The notes under the pieces were generated by a model. It saw nothing but the letters and a program-made list of their open reading frames with translations. It had not been told where the DNA came from and searched no databases. A stretch of DNA of 6,019 bases from positions 1 through 6,019 of the forward strand of contig PMKW01000025.1 in NCBI GenBank assembly GCA_003157895.1, given 5' to 3'. Source of the stretch: Methanoregula sp. (GTDB lineage: Archaea; Halobacteriota; Methanomicrobia; Methanomicrobiales; Methanospirillaceae). The position numbers and the translations under genes are program-made. Within the stretch, counting starts at the first letter, position 1, and each line of letters starts with the position of its first letter. This document shows positions 5,919 to 6,019 of the stretch, in pieces.

Positions 5919-6019
5919 GTGAACGGATAGTATGCAGTACCGGCAAGGGATGCAAACACCTCTTCCGGGGTTCCGGCATATCTGACTTTCCCCTCTTCGA
6001 GAAAAATGACAGAATCTCC
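5900..6019 (-). CDS. ECF transporter ATP-binding protein, C-terminal fragment (cut by window edge)
   Basis: An open frame enters from the right edge and ends with TGA at 5902-5900, giving 39 residues that begin GDSVIFLEEGKVRYAGTPEE. The pattern of a hydrophobic strand, an acidic turn, then G-K-V and AGTPEEVF is what follows the H-loop in ABC ATPases of the EcfA/CbiO type. The Walker A, signature and Walker B motifs lie outside the window. Its end overlaps the next ATPase gene by 19 bases in another frame. Two adjacent ATPase genes followed by EcfT is the standard ECF cassette, which supports the call. The S component could be further upstream on this strand. Confidence 0.75.
   Translation of the reverse strand, partial: GDSVIFLEEGKVRYAGTPEEVFASLAGTAYYPFTWKCRS

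Noticed and set aside
1..6019. CRISPR arrays, insertion sequences, defence systems
   Set aside because: No regularly spaced repeats, terminal inverted repeats, transposase or defence gene motifs were seen on either strand.

Overview
The window looks like euryarchaeal DNA, most likely from a methanogen of the Methanomicrobiales type (Methanoregula or Methanosphaerula relatives). The reasons are a two-subunit archaeal pyruvate carboxylase, a CAU tRNA gene interrupted after position 37, a tandem DUF350 membrane protein, GAGGT/GGAGG ribosome binding sites, AT-rich TATA-like boxes and T-tract terminators without strong hairpins. The lineage is inferred from these features, not from a database match.

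Layout. A small plus-strand gene of unknown function lies at 1-378. Everything else that can be supported is on the minus strand. Transcribed from the right edge leftwards, there is the C-terminal end of one ABC ATPase (6019-5900), a complete ABC ATPase (5918-5211), an EcfT-type transmembrane protein (5223-4570), pycB (4520-2781), pycA (2784-1309), an intron-containing tRNA with anticodon CAU (1240-1129) and a four-helix DUF350 protein (963-460). The unknown gene and the DUF350 gene converge across an 81-base gap. There is no gene-free stretch over 300 bases; the longest, 964-1128, holds a probable promoter and tRNA terminators.

How the genes work together. The two ATPases and EcfT form the energising module of an energy-coupling-factor vitamin importer; the substrate-binding S component is not in view and may lie beyond the right edge. 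Directly downstream are the two subunits of a biotin enzyme: PycA carboxylates biotin, and PycB carries the biotin and transfers the carboxyl group to pyruvate to make oxaloacetate for biosynthesis. The simplest reading is that the importer brings in biotin for PycB, but this rests on gene order alone. The ECF genes overlap by 19 and 13 bases and pycB/pycA by 4, so each set looks translationally coupled. A TATA-like box in the end of ecfT suggests the pyc pair can also be transcribed on its own.

No clearly new system is visible. The items most worth a second look are the ECF-pyc linkage, the tRNA intron with its unusual T-loop, the internal duplication in the DUF350 protein, and the unrecognised gene at the left edge.
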